This document shows positions 1 through 14,700 of a stretch of 64,000 bases of DNA, piece after piece. The notes beneath the pieces were generated by a model. The model ran no database searches. It saw only the letters and a list, made by a program, of their open reading frames with translations, and was not told where the DNA came from. The stretch is from the NCBI RefSeq assembly GCF_036588685.1, contig NC_086375.1, positions 52,956,955 to 53,020,954 of the forward strand. Reading direction: 5' to 3'. The position numbers and the translations under genes are program-made. The DNA comes from Mytilus trossulus (taxonomy: Eukaryota; Mollusca; Bivalvia; Mytilida; Mytilidae). Every line of letters starts with the position of its first letter. The stretch's first letter is position 1.

Positions 1-2700
1 ATCAAATCCCAGTATACTTCCTAAAGATATTGAATTGATGTAATGACAAACCTGTACCTCTTACTGAGTGTCAAACAATCTTAGAAAATCACAGAAATTC
101 AAAAAATAGTTTAAAATTTATTACAACTTTTGAATTACAAATATACAAAATAACATACACTGTTGACACAGATATATTTCTTAGCTGTATGTACTTTCAT
201 AGTTCATAATATGTAAATATTGTAATAAAAATGGCAACACTTTAGCATGTTAACTATGCCAAACTTTCATTCTATGAACCTTGAAATCTAACCAAATGCA
301 TACCAAAATATCATTAACTTATCATTGGTGGTTCCCTTTAAACTGACCTAATCAAACTTTTACATGTAAACTGTGCAAAAATTTCAAAGTCAACATAGTG
401 ACTGAGTAATATAATTTTCATAAGATATTTAATGCTAATACAACATCATACTAAATATCATGACTTGCCATTAAAGGTTTCCTTTTAACTGACCTAATAA
501 CAAACTTAACTAAATTTTAAACTATCAAACTTTCACAAGTCAAAAGACCATGACTGACAATACAAGGCAGGGTTAAATAATCTCCATAGAAATGAGATGT
601 GCCAATGCTAATATAACCAAATATCAGCGCTAACTGTAAGTGGTTACTCTACAACCTAATCTCAAATTTTAACAAATCTATGACACTGCAGTCAACACAA
701 GCGGAAACAGCATGTCTAAGTCTCACCTTAACAACTACTGCAAGGCCAGACAAAAGGTTCTTCTTCCGACACAATATACAATATTTAAAACAAAATTATG
801 TTAATAACCAAATGTTTTTTTCATATATTCTAGGTATAAATTATTGTTTGATTACATAAATTAAAACCAGAAACCACTATTGACAGAACACAGATAGAAC
901 CCATATCACATGGAGATATTTGTAATGAGTATACAATTTTGTTTTTTGTATAAACATATATTTTAAATTTGTGTTTTAATTCTTACAATTAATTAACTTA
1001 ATCAGAATTAGAATCACTTTTTATTAATCAAATTTAAAGAACAAAATAATATTCAGATCAAACAAATGAAATGAATGTACATACATTACATTAACAACCT
1101 AGAAGAAATTGTATAAAGAAATTATGAAATTGATTTAATGTTAAATGATTTAGGAGATAACTGTATTGTATTTTAAGCTTGGCCTTCGTAAAACGTAGAT
1201 TTTACTGTCGCAAATTGAGTTTACCTAGCGACGCGGAGCGGAGATAGGTAAACGGATATTTGCGACAGTAAATTCAAGTTTTACGAAGGCCAAGCTTAAA
1301 ATACAATACAGTTATCTCCATTCTAATGCCACATATTAAAATAAATGTCATTTAATAAATATTTTGTCTTAAAAATGGCATATATGAAAAAGTCCGCGAA
1401 ACTGTTGCATTGTCTTTAGCGTCTAAACAATGTGACGTCATGTGTTTACTCTGGATGTCAAACATGAATACTAAACATATTTTTACTTTTCGTACGCTTC
1501 AGAATGGTTTCAATATAGACTAAAAGAAGATTTTGAGGCTCAAAATGTGAATATCTTGTTTATTTTTTGAGAAATTACATATCCCAGAATTCAAAATGGT
1601 GGCTTTCTTAGTTACGGACTGGTAGAACGTGTAATCTAACCCCTCAAAATATTTATCAACGTCCAATGAAAATTGTCGTCACATACTTATTGCATTAGAA
1701 TATGAGATTGTAACCTGTAAACTAAGGTCAAAGTAGCACCCGTAGAATTGGAAAAAATGCCAAAACCAGTTAGTGAATTGTTAGGGAAAAAATACACAAT
1801 GACACTGCAATTGAGAATTCATTTTGTTTTATAATTTGTATTAAGTTTTATTCTAAGTTTTGAAAATGACATACATTGCATAAAAAGCTCTTTTTATTAC
1901 CTGGTTCAGAAAAAAAGGCTATATATAACCTCATTATAAATATTTCCTATTTTTTTGTCTTCTTTATTAAAAATTACTTAATCTGTGTACTTAATAAAAA
2001 AAAAAGTTAAATATTTAAAAGGTTAAGTTTGTACAATCTTTCACATATCAACATCTGTAATGAAAGCTGATGATAAAGGTCTTATGGTAAATGATGCAGT
2101 ATATAACTATCACAACATTTTGACAAGGAATGTTAATGAAGTTTATACTCAAAACAGAAAATAGGCGGGACAGTGTAAATTGATTCCAAGAACCAAGAGT
2201 AATGTATCCAAGATTTAAAACAGTCAATATTGTCCAAAATCTTGTTTTAATACTACTGATTACTTTATTTTAAGAATTTTGCAATAATGATGAGTTGAAG
2301 AGTGTATTATAGAAATCTATATGCTATTTTTTCTTTATTTAACTGAGAATTTAGACAAAATTGTTTCGATGTTTTAGCATAAAAACTGGGCATTGCTTTC
2401 GTAAATTTGAGAAAGACTTTTCTTTACTATTATATATATATCCTTGTGTAGCACCTTTAAATATCTGTAAATAATTACAGCACCTATTCAGAACTGCCCT
2501 TCTTGGCATATATCATTACCAGTATCAAAATGACTTCAAGAAAAATCAAGGTTTTCTACAAATTTTAAATAATGTCATGTTATCTTATATTGCACACACA
2601 AGAGAGATGACTTAAAGATACAGCCTTGTTCTTTAATATTGTAATGTAATTTCAAAATGGTTTTTGGCACATTGGTTTTGATAGTTTCTTTACTTCAACA
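1..2700. other. 3' flank of MFSD1, no gene recognised
   Basis: AT-rich sequence with no exon-like reading frame that I can support on either strand. It lies downstream of the MFSD1 stop codon, so its right part probably contains the MFSD1 3' untranslated region. TTTATT on the plus strand (AATAAA on minus) occurs several times between about 1960 and 2340, but none can be singled out as the poly(A) signal. The only clear structure is the fold-back palindrome listed separately. Confidence 0.5.
1153..1319. repeat. Long fold-back palindrome
   Basis: The left arm begins ggagataactgtattg and the right arm ends caatacagttatctcc. The two arms, about 65-75 nt each, are near-perfect reverse complements and share the core aagcttggccttcgtaaaac. 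The loop is unusually CpG-rich for this window (gcgacgcggagcgg) and is bracketed by gtttacct and aggtaaac, another short inverted pair. The layout fits a fold-back or MITE-type non-autonomous DNA transposon. No transposase is present. Confidence 0.8.
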
Positions 2701-2710
2701 ATTCTTTTCT

Positions 2711-5700
2711 TTATAAAGGCTTCTTCCTGAAAAAGAAAAACAAGTGTATGTTTTTACCATTATGTTGTTTGAGATAAGTCACATCTTTCTAATTAAATGT
2801 GTCCATAGAACACAGATGCCACTCTCGCTATTAATTCCTTTGTTCAGTGGACTGGGAAATTTGGGTCAAAACACTAATTTGGCATTAAAATTTAAAAGAT
2901 CTTATCAAAGGGAACAAGTGTACTATGTTTCAAGTTGACTGGACTAATACTTCATCAAAAACTACAAAAAATGTTACCACCTGAAGAGGGACAGATAGAT
3001 GAACAAACAGTCACTCAGACCAAAAAAAACATCTGGGGTCTTATCATACCTTATAGAAACTTCATAAATATAAAACTTCTTCTTTAGGACAAAAGCAGAC
3101 CTGTTTTCAATCCTTGAGTCCTCATAGTAGCACAAAAATTAATGACAAATAAATAACATTTTTTTTTCAGTAAAGAAACTGCTTTAAAATAACACATATA
3201 GTATAAAATAACACATATAGTAAAAAATAACACATATAGTAATACAAACAAGTTTTCTGGACAAATTTGGAGAGCGAAAAATCTACCACAACTTATCCAA
3301 ATCAAAATGAACAATCAAAACCATATAAGTTAGTTTGCCACTAAGTTTTAGCATTTATTTTAGAACAATTAAATATTTTTTGAATATGAAAGGACATGAT
3401 ATGATATGGGCCATTTTTGGACCCTGTAATAGCTGTAATTGTTTTGTAGAACACCCTGTTTTTTTAAGGCAGACAATGTTGAATATTTATTATATAGATT
3501 CCCGTATATATTGTTGTAATATCACTGATACAGAGATCATTTTTATTTCTTTTCCGTTTAATATTACTTACTCTTCTTTTTCCTTTTCTCTGTCGGCTTC
3601 TTCTTTCATTATTTGACGTAATTTAGCACTCATATTTAATTTTCCACCTGTCAAAAGATCAAAATGTTATTACATGTGTCTAAACTAATCATAATCAATA
3701 TTCTAAGCATTTACAAATTCTTTACTTTCCTCTGTTGAGTGCAGTCCATAAGTAAAAATAACTTTTTGAACTTCTTTGAATATGAATATCAACCTTATTG
3801 TCAAAAACACTAGACTTTTAAAATGTCATAACAAAGCTTTTATAGTGCTCAACTTTTTCAGTTTTTCTTGGCCAGTGATTTCTGAAGTAACATGATGTAG
3901 TTGTAGAATGCAAGTGTGTATAACTTCAGAAATCAAACTTCATTGAGATTTCCCCTGTTTTACTAAGACCAAAAACCTTATAAAACAAGACAAACTGCAA
4001 ATTTGTTTTTGTAGACAATAATAGTATTCCTACCTCTGGAAGCATCTAAGAGATATAACAGTACAGCAGCTATCAATGCAACTGAAATTCAAAGAAAATA
4101 GAAGATATTATAAAAGCTATATTTTAGGCCCTGAAATTGATAACACATATTCAATAACTTCACAACTTTGATAATAAATGATATGAACTAGTCACTTTTA
4201 AGCAGAACTGTCAGCTGTATTGTCACTGGGATGCAATGACAAGTGTTTATTGACATACTTGGCCCTTTATAGCTTGCTGTTTGATGTGAGCCAAGGCTCT
4301 GTGTTGAAGGCTGTTGTTTTTTTCCTATAAAGATTTATTTTTACAAATAGTGACTTAGATGGAGAGTTGTCTAATTGGCACTCATACCATATCTTCTTGT
4401 ATCTATATTTAACCTAAACTGCCAATATACACATAGGTTTTTTTTATTATTCTATTTACCTATAATTTGGCATTGCAAAAGGTCATATTTTTCTCAGAGT
4501 GTTTATAACTTCTTTAAACTAAATCCATTAGATGTTGGATGTGTACTGTAAGTAATCTAAGATCTGTACTTAGGGTCGTTTTTGTAGCGGAGGTATTTAC
4601 ATACACTTCTGGTCTGTTTTTCTGTTATATGTTTTTCTGCTTTGTATCCATCTTATGAGTTTAGCTATTTTCAACTGATTTTATAGTTTTTTCATATGTT
4701 GTGCTTTTATGCCACTGTCAATGATTAGGGGAGGGTTGCTATAGTTTTGTTTGGGTCTATCTCAAGTTGGGAGCCAGTAATTAAGTTGTTTTTGTCTGTT
4801 ACTGTGTATCATATTTATTTTTTGTCAAATGTTTTGTACACAGACAAGGCAGTTGATTTTCACATTTGAATTTTTTTACATTTGTTGCTTCAGGGCTTTC
4901 TTAAGCTGACTATGCATATAATTCAGTGTTGCTTATTGTAAAAGACCAAACAGTGACCTATAGTTGTTAACTTTTGTTATTAGTGCTCTGGTGGAATATT
5001 GTCTAATTGGCAATTATATTGGTAATTGTACCTTTAATGACTTACCCGTAATCTCAAAATGATACTATTTTGGCAGATTTTTCAGTTTTTCAATATATGG
5101 AAACAGTTTGAAATCATAGAGCAAATATTTCAAAATACTATGAATTACTCATAAAAACTAAAAAGACTTACCACAGAGACAAACAAGAAAGAAGACCTCT
5201 AACACTAGATATCCTTTAGAATCTACTATTGCACCGGCTATAATAGCTACTACTGCTAATCCTAAATTCTGTATAGCTTGCATTCTATAATATAAATAAA
5301 TCATTTTTCTGATGTAAAACAAATTTTTCATATCAAACCGTACACCATTCGACCAAAATAAATAATGCAAATGTATAGACTTTAAATGCTGAATACCCTG
5401 TAAAATATTCAAAATATGAAACTGATGTCATTTGCATGACTTAAATAACTCATAAATTCTTATTTTGAAATTCATTATTTTTGTTTATGTTAATTTCATC
5501 CAATCAAGACATTTCAGAACTAAAAAAATAAAATTAACAGGGCATTAGTTTGACATATACATATTGAAAGTGTAAAGTACATATTCAATTATTTAACATC
5601 ACAAAAGTCTAAAATTTAAGAAATTTGCAGTCACAAGGCATAAACTTTTAAAAGAAAAAAATGAATTAGAAAAAAAACTTTTTAAATTTGATGCAACTGC

Positions 5701-8700
5701 ATCCATCAACCAACATTAAAATCATAACTGAACTGTGGGAAAACTATAATAACCATATATTGGTCGCCTTTTAGTTATTTGAATAGGGTTACTTAAACTT
5801 AAATTAAAAAAAATATGAAAGGTAGCAGCAGACCTGACCAAAATCAATTGAATGTGTTAAAATTATTTTAATATGACAACTGGTATTTAATCACAGTAGA
5901 ACCCCTAAGCAATGACAGATTTTGAATAATTCTAAAATAACATGAAGCCGATCTTACATTCCATAAGCTGTTCCAAGTTGATTGTTAGGTACTATTTGTG
6001 CTGCTATTGGCCATAAAGCACTGGCTAAGACAGAATAAGAAAATCCCATAGTAATCTGTGAATAAAATATAAAACAATCATGAATTATGTTTGAAAGCAA
6101 AAATATAATTAAAGGGGCCTACAGAATTAGGCTTATCTCCTGGTTTGTACTTACTTCAGCAATAAGTGATAATATGTAGTAGGATTTGTTCACTCTCCTG
6201 GAGAACGTGAGTTTTAGTTGGGGTTGATTTTGCTCAGCCTTTAGTTTTCTATGTTTTGTTTTGTAACCTGTTGTTTTTCTTTTTGTTTTTAGGACATGTT
6301 GTTCAGTTTATTTGCAACTTGTGAGTTTGAATGTCCCATTTGTATCTTTCACCACTCTTTAACATGACATTATTCTTCATGGATTTTTCAAATTGTACTT
6401 TCATTATAATTGATAGCTGTGGTTGCTAAGGTTACTATATAGTATTTTACAAATTGTTGTTAAACAAATATATTTTTAAAAATATCATATAATATAAGCT
6501 AAGCTTCTGATGTTTTTCATCCTTATTGAAAGAAAAAATTCTGAACCAGTTTTATCCATCTTATTTTGTGGAGATTAAAAAAAACTTACCATAGCAACAT
6601 ATGGATTAATAAATGTGAATGCTAATAAAGCATGACAACCAATGGTTACTGTGGTACCCAGAATTACCCAGAATACATTTCTCCCAGTTTTATCTATCAG
6701 AAATCCAAACACTGGTGAAGCTACAGCAGATATGATGTATACTAAACTAAAATAGAGCAAAGACAGTTAGATTTATTAGAAAATTAACTGTAGTTAAAGG
6801 GGATAGAGCCTCTGGATTTCAGATATGGATTATCTAGATTTTCTACAGTCTGAGATTTAAAGCTTCATACAAATAATTTACATGGCTGTCATCACAGGAG
6901 TAGGATTGTAATGCTTTCATTCTGTAAAAATATATCATAGAAGAGACAATAATTACCTTGTGAAGATAATTTATAAAAAAATATTTGACATTCATAAGAG
7001 TAAAGTTATGGTCAAGGAACAGTAAATGGGCTTTCTCAGATTTTGATAAGATTTTTAATACAATCTTGGCTCGTTGAACTACTATTGAAAATCGGAAAAA
7101 TAAACTTCTGTTTTAATGATATAATATAATCATATGGTCACAGACTTTATAAGATGTGGAATAATCAAATTACAATAGACTTAGGTACATACCTGTTCAC
7201 ATTGTTAGCAAGACTAGGATCAAAATTCCATTTCATTTCAAAAAATACTCTGAAAAATACATAAAATACTTGTCAAATGAAGAATACGTCAAGTTGAGCA
7301 TTTTATTTCACTTTTTATATTGAGATTTTGAGGTTTTTCTTTTTTGTGTTATTCCTAAATAATTTAATTTTGGATGTAACGTGTCTTCTGATTGGCTGAC
7401 CTTATTTTGTTATTCAGTGTGCACCAAATTTTTTATGTTATTTCTTCATAGACAGAAAAAAATATTACAGTCATTCCTTAAATATAAAATGGTGAAAAAC
7501 TCATACAATTCAATGAAAAATATTTTTTAACAACCCACAAAAATATGTGTTTAATATATAGAAGTGTAAAAAAGACACATCCTCCAAAAAACAACCCAAA
7601 TATAGACAAAGGTAAAACAATAAATCCAGTCTTGTTGACAGAACCAGAATTGCCTCCCTTTAATAAATTTTGAAAATAAATCTCCTTTGAATGAATTTGA
7701 ACTGTAATAATTAAAATCTTAAATGAAGCATAACCATGATAAAAACACAACATGAGAAAACAGCACACATAAGTTAAACAATGAACTATCCTCAAATCAT
7801 GAACTAGAGTCTACTTGGAGTCTAGATCACTAACATGGCACTAGTATAATGTTTTGATAATTATTTTATTTTTGTTGTCTACAGTTTTTCAAATAATATG
7901 TGTTTAAAAAAGAATTGTTTGAAAACCATCATCTAAAAGCATTGACTCATAAAAACTGTTAAGAAGTCAAGAAATGTTTTCAGTCATTTTGATATTTTTG
8001 TCCATCATGTATTACTGATCATTTATGCTGTTTACAGTTTCTGTTAAAGTCATATGAAACCAGTGAGTGGTGAAAAATAATGTTTATCCAATTCTTGAAC
8101 CAATGCATGTATATATTGTAAACTTAGAAATCTGTGCACGATTTGGTAATTTTTTACGCAAATATATCGTATAATATATTTCTCTATGTTTGTTATGATT
8201 TAACAAATATGGCTGCTCAATAAATGCTGTGTTTAAAGCCGAGGCTTACTGAGTGTTACCATATAGTAAACAAATAACAAAAAGCATGGGTATTGAGCCT
8301 GTGTTTAACATGTACAATCAGATAATTGTTTATTTTAATGACAGATCCATGCCTATTGCGATCACCGGATTTTTACGAGGAGGGTTACGCTCAGGTCACT
8401 ATGCATATGGAAAATATGTCGGCAATTGCATCCTGGAAGCAAGCAATTAAAAATAAGTAAACTTCTTCTAAATATGGACAAATTAAAGAACTTTCCTCAG
8501 AAAAAAGTATATGTACATAAGTTGTATAATGAAAACTATCCATTTAGTTATAAAAACATATGCATGTTTTTTTTTTAATTTGAGGTTTCTTATGACTTTA
8601 ATAGATTAATAATTTCTTAAACATCCATCAATGTATCAATTATTATATCTTCAAGATTGACAATGATGACAATAAACATCAAGTAATGGCAATAGCTTAT

Positions 8701-11700
8701 CAGTCTCATTAATCAGATGTGCAAACAAAAACCTCAAAATTCACCTACATACAAGGACCAGGTATCCAAATACTTACAAACCCAAGCCTATGAATGGAAA
8801 TACTGCTACGTAGTACATGACACATATAACACATAACAACCACATTGTTGCTGGAAAATCTTTTACATCTGTTATTCTTATTGTTTCTTCTGTGAATAAA
8901 AATCATAATCCAGTATTAATTACAACAATCAATTGTAAACATAGATTTTGTTTGTCCAAAAATTGAGACATAGTTACTATACACCTGCCTAAATTAAATA
9001 ACAGGAGAAATAGGGTAAACATCAGAGAGACAGAAAACTAAAGATGTCAATATCTGGTATTACAAAGTTACTACTGTGGATTCATTTATTTTTGTGGATT
9101 GAGGAAAACTGGCATTTTCGTGGTTATTTGACATTTTCCAATCTCTGCATACAAGGCCTATAGAAAATTGTCATTGTTGAACATTTGGATTTATGGTTCA
9201 AATGTACCCATGAAACTCTGAAGAAAATTGTTATCTAATAAATAATAATGAATCCACAGTGTAATGCACTCAAAGCTCTTTAAAATTGCTCTCTATAATA
9301 TGTTATAGTGTTCAAAATACAAAATTTCAATGTAGAAAAAAACTTTAAATACATGTAAGTCTCACTTTAAACCAAAAATAAATTATCTGAAATGAATCCT
9401 CAATAGTAATGAACACAATAACTTACAATAATAACATTAATCAACAAAGTCTAGTTGACAAAACAAGAGGCTCTCAAGAGCCTGAATCGCTCACCTTAAT
9501 TTTTTTGGTTAAATCTCTCATCAATGATTATTTTGGCTTTTCAATTTATTTAAATGTTTTTTGAATCGTCCTATTTTCTTCAAAAGCAAAAAAAAATAAA
9601 AAAAATCCTATGTTATATTTTAGCCATAGGAGCTATGTTTCTTGACATACAAGGAAATAAAATATAAAATTTATACTAGATACTCTGAAACTCATTTAAT
9701 CTAAGTTTGGCTGAAATTGATACCACAGTTTCAAAGGAGAAGATTTTTTAAAGTAAGTCAACATGATGAACAAATTGTGAAAAAAGTCTTTAAAGGGCAA
9801 TAACTCCTTAAGGGGTCAATTGATAATTTTGGTCAAATTGACTTATTTGTAGATCTTACTTTGCTTAACATTTTGCTATTAACAGTTTATCTGTATCTAT
9901 AATAATATTTAAGAAAATAACCAAAAAATGCAAAATTTCTTTAAAATCATCAATTCAGGGGCATTATACCTTAAAAACCAGTTACCCAATTCGGCTGAAA
10001 ATTTCAGGACAGGTAGACCTTGACCTAATAAATACTTTAACTTCTTGTCTTATTTGCTCTAAATGCTGGAGTTTTTGAGATATAAGCCAAAAACTGCATT
10101 TTACCCTGTGTTCTATTTTTAGCCATGACGGCCATGTTTTTTGACGAAATAGAAAATAAAACACAAACTTTATTTTATACACCCTACTGATCATTCAGTT
10201 GAAGTTTGGTTGAATTTAGTTGAGTAGTTTTAGAGGAGAAGATTTTTTAAAGTTGGCAAATATGATCAACAAATTTTGAAAAATTGTCATTAAAGGACAA
10301 TAACTCCTTAAGGGATCAGTTGACAATTTTAGTCATATTAACTTATTTGTAGATCTTACTTTGCTGATCATTTTTGCTGTTTACAGTTTATCTTTATCTA
10401 TAATAATATTCAAGATAATGACCAAAAACTGCAAAATTTCCTTAAAATTACCAATTAAGTGGCAGCAACCCAACAATGGGTTGTTTGACTCATCTTAAAA
10501 TTTCAGGGCTGATAGACTAGACCTAATGAACATTTTTACCCCATGTCAGATTTGCTCTAAATGCTTTCGTTTTTGAGATATAGGCCAATAACTGCATTTG
10601 ACCCCTATGTTCTATTTTTAGCAATGGCGACCATGTTTGTTGATAGATCAAAACTTCGGATACAATTTATAAACTAGATACCCTAAGGAAAATTCAGTTA
10701 AAGTTTAGAAGTATTTGGCCTAGTAGTTTCAGAGGAAAAGATTCTTGAAATAGTTTACGACGACAGACGACGACAGACGACGACGGACGCCAAGTGATGG
10801 CATAAGCTCACTTGGCCCTTCAGGCCAGGTGAGCTAAAAAAGTAAGATTTGATAATAATCTAACGTCATGAATGTGTTTGCTTTATGTATAACCATTAAT
10901 AAAAAGATGGGTTTGAAATATAAGGTGTCCCACCTTCCTTCAAGAGAGAATATTTTTCAGAAATATATTTTTAAATCTTACTTACCTGATGTAAGCTGTT
11001 TTCTTTGTAATATTCTGTCTGCTCTTTTGTCAAAATATCCTAAAGCTAATGCACATATGAGTGATAATATACAAATGATTCCACCTGAAAAATATAGTCG
11101 TAAAAATATATAGAATGCTGAATTGATCGCTATCTTTATGTTAGTTACATTTCAAACTAAGTTATGTCATAGTAATCCCAAGGCAGGAGCCAGTTATTTA
11201 GTGGTTGTCATTGTTTGCTGTCTGTCGTATTTTTTATTATTTGTTTTATCTATATCAGGCAGTTGGTTTTCTTGTTACAATTGTTTCCTATTTTGTTACA
11301 ATTGTTTCCTATTATGTCACTTTGGGGCCTTTTATAGTTGATTATATACAGAACAAAGTTTACTCATTGTTCAAGACTGTAAGGTAACCCATCCTTGCTG
11401 GCATTCATGTTGTTTGAACAGTTGTCTCAGTGGCAATTATAACGCATCTCTTTATTGTATTTTGTTTGTCTTTGGTACTTTGTTAAATATGAACCACTTC
11501 TTTTCATCCCTAAATTAATTGAATAAACTATACATTGTATATGTATAATTTATAAATGGCCAACAATAACTATACATATCTATTAAAAAAACAGTTTGTA
11601 CAAATAATTATACCTACCTATAAATAAAACAATGCCCAAACATTCATATCCTTTATGTCCACTGTTACTGACAAATTTATATATTGGCTGCATGATGTTC

Positions 11701-14700
11701 ATATTCACTGTACTGCCCTGAAAAAATATCAAAAATTCAGAAGCCATAGTATGCTTATCATGCTTATTTTTTCACTTGCTTGATTATTGCACCACAAGAT
11801 AAATATATTTTAATGCCTGTAGGTTATAAAGAAAACAAAAATTATAAAAAAATATTTCAGAAGTACCATTGGTGCAGAAAAAATAATTTGCTCTGGATAC
11901 AGTCTTTTTTCATAAAAAAAAACCTTCTGCTCAACTTAGGTAAAATTCTAAAAGTTATTGATTACTGAAAAACTTTAACACATAGAAAATATTGAAAAAT
12001 GATACTTTATGTTTTAAATTTTTTCTCTGAATATGTCTCAGTTGGAATATTGATGAAAATATACCTACCACACGAGAAAAACTAAGCTGTAATCCAAACA
12101 CCATGTTAAGTTCTCTCCCTTGAAACCATTTCACTGCATATGTATTTTGTGCAACAGCTAATGATTCACCACCAATTCTATAACCAAGTTTGTACTTTAT
12201 ATTTTTACTTATCATTACGATTTAAACCATTCTAACTTTTGGAACCAAATTTATTACCCCAAAATATGTATAACCTTATATTCCAAGTTTCTATATATAT
12301 AATAAACATGATCAATGTGCTAATACCCCCCCCCCCCCACCTTTAAAAAAAAATCAAAAAAAAAATCATTGTTTATGTACATTTGTATTCTCTCAAATGA
12401 TTTCCAGATGCTCCATGAAGCCTAGCCTATGCTGCTTATTTGACTTAACAAATTAAAGTCTACATTACATTACATGTATTAGTCACCAAAAGTAAAGTTG
12501 TTATGGCAAATCATTCAGTACCCCATTTGGTGATTGCTAAAACATTTAATGACAAATACTTCATGTATATTAAGGATAGAAAAAAGTAAACAATTCATCA
12601 GTTGGTAGGATTCTAAAGGGGTTAATAAGGGTAAATGTTTTTTTACTGCTTTTGGAAACTTATAAATATAAGACAGGGAAGAGATTTAGCTCCCCAATGG
12701 ACTGCCATCAAATCCCATTAAAGAGTTATATTTCTGATGTATCTTATCATCTGAGACTGTGGAAACACCAAGACTGTAGCTCTGATGGTCCTTGTACTAA
12801 TATTTTTGGACAATCTATGTCTAATATTTGTAAATTGACACATTTTTGGCAAAGTATTAAATGTGAAGGTCACTTGCTTTCATTTCATAAATTAATTCAT
12901 GACAGCATTAAAGTCTACAATGGTTATTAATATATTCATGTTTAATCATCAAATATATGTTAATAACTGTTAAAATAGAGATAGTTCTCGCCTCTTAATG
13001 TGACCTTAGTATGTGCAATCACTGTGTAGCATCACCATCAGATATAGGTACATCAGAAGTCAGGTCAGGTCAAATACTTCTTATCTTAATTTTATTCTTT
13101 GTTTTGCTGAAAATTAAAGTTTTATGATACTGATGCCTTATAATGTAGATACTATTCTGGACTGATTATGATATTTTTTATTGGCTTTCTCTCCCTTTAG
13201 TATTGCTATTTTGATTTGTCAAGTTGACACAAAAATTACACATACCCAAAAATAAATCTTCCAACATCCATCAACCATACTTTATTAACTAATGCCCCCA
13301 ATGCAAACACAACCTAAAACAAAAAAATGTGATTGTATTGCTATCTATTTAAATGAAAAATAAATGTAACCACAAAGTATCTAGTGGCATTTATTTTTTC
13401 TTGTAAAATAAATTTTCTTTCAGACTTTGCAAAGCAAGCGTCTACATATATATGCATTATGCTCCTTGTGAGCCCATTTGATGGAAATAAAGCATCTTCT
13501 CCTTTTTCTTATACATATTTCTTTTTTTTTCTTTCTCTTTTTCAATTCCTTGTGTATATTCCCATACAAAATATATGATTAATCCTGTGTTAGATCATAA
13601 ATATCTTCAATTAAACCAGATCACTTAAACTTTCAAGTTGAATGACTCATGTATGCGACAAATACTAAAAAGTGATTAATATATATATATCCACACAATT
13701 TAGTCAGATTTTTCTTTAATATTAAAAATTTTTACTATAAAGAGAAAACCAGTGTTAGTGATGCAACACCCATTTTTTGTTTTCTTTTCTTTATAAACAT
13801 ATTTTACATGTTAAGTCAATTTTCTATCATTGTAATAATTAAACCATTTCAAAAAAGCGTACAGCAACCAACAATCAATCAATCAAAGAAGTTTCTGGCT
13901 TTCTTCAGTTTCTTCATATATTATACATCAAACCTACATGTTCAATGATGGTAGACAAGTCACTTTTCCTTATCATTTAGACGAGAAAAAAACAGAAGAA
14001 GGCCAGTGCCCAAAACCTCTAAGGATGGCTTAAAAATACTACAATAATGGAAAATATGTTCCCTATTGAAATTTCTACAAAGGAATTTTAAATAAACAGT
14101 AAACAATAGAAATATTGACAATTTAAAAACTATCTAAAAAAAATTGTGTTCATTTTTAAAATTTTCTTTTATAAAAATGTAACATCAACACAGGTAATGT
14201 TTTATTTCCCTCTACATTATAAACATAAACAACCAGTATTTACCTGACCAGCTGTAACAAACAGACTGAAAATAATTGCTCCAAGTCGTACTCCAAACGT
14301 TTTGTCAATTAGGAAACCTCCAAAGAAACAAAGTATAACATTTGGCCATGAGTACCAGGAATAGAATCCCATAAAGGCACTTTCAGATATCTTCAGATCT
14401 TTTATCATGGTGTCTTGCAAGGCAGCTGGGTTGTCATAGCAAAAGTAGCTGCCTAAAAAGAAATTTAAAGAATATCTCTGCAATTTCAAACAGTGAAGTT
14501 ATCACAATAACATTACACACACATAATTATATTGCATGAAAAGGTAATTTGATAGTGTTTTACAGCTTCATCTAATGTAATTACCTATCTATAGAGAGGG
14601 TCCATTTCTTATATTTTGTAATCATGAAGAATCTATTGTTTAAACTTCCTCAAGAAAGATGGATTTAGCTTTTTTTAAAGTACATTTTGTACTTTTTCAT

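Noticed and set aside
12652-12930. 92-codon plus-strand frame
   Set aside because: Lies in MFSD1 intron 3; no splice support, no recognisable motif and no biased codon use.
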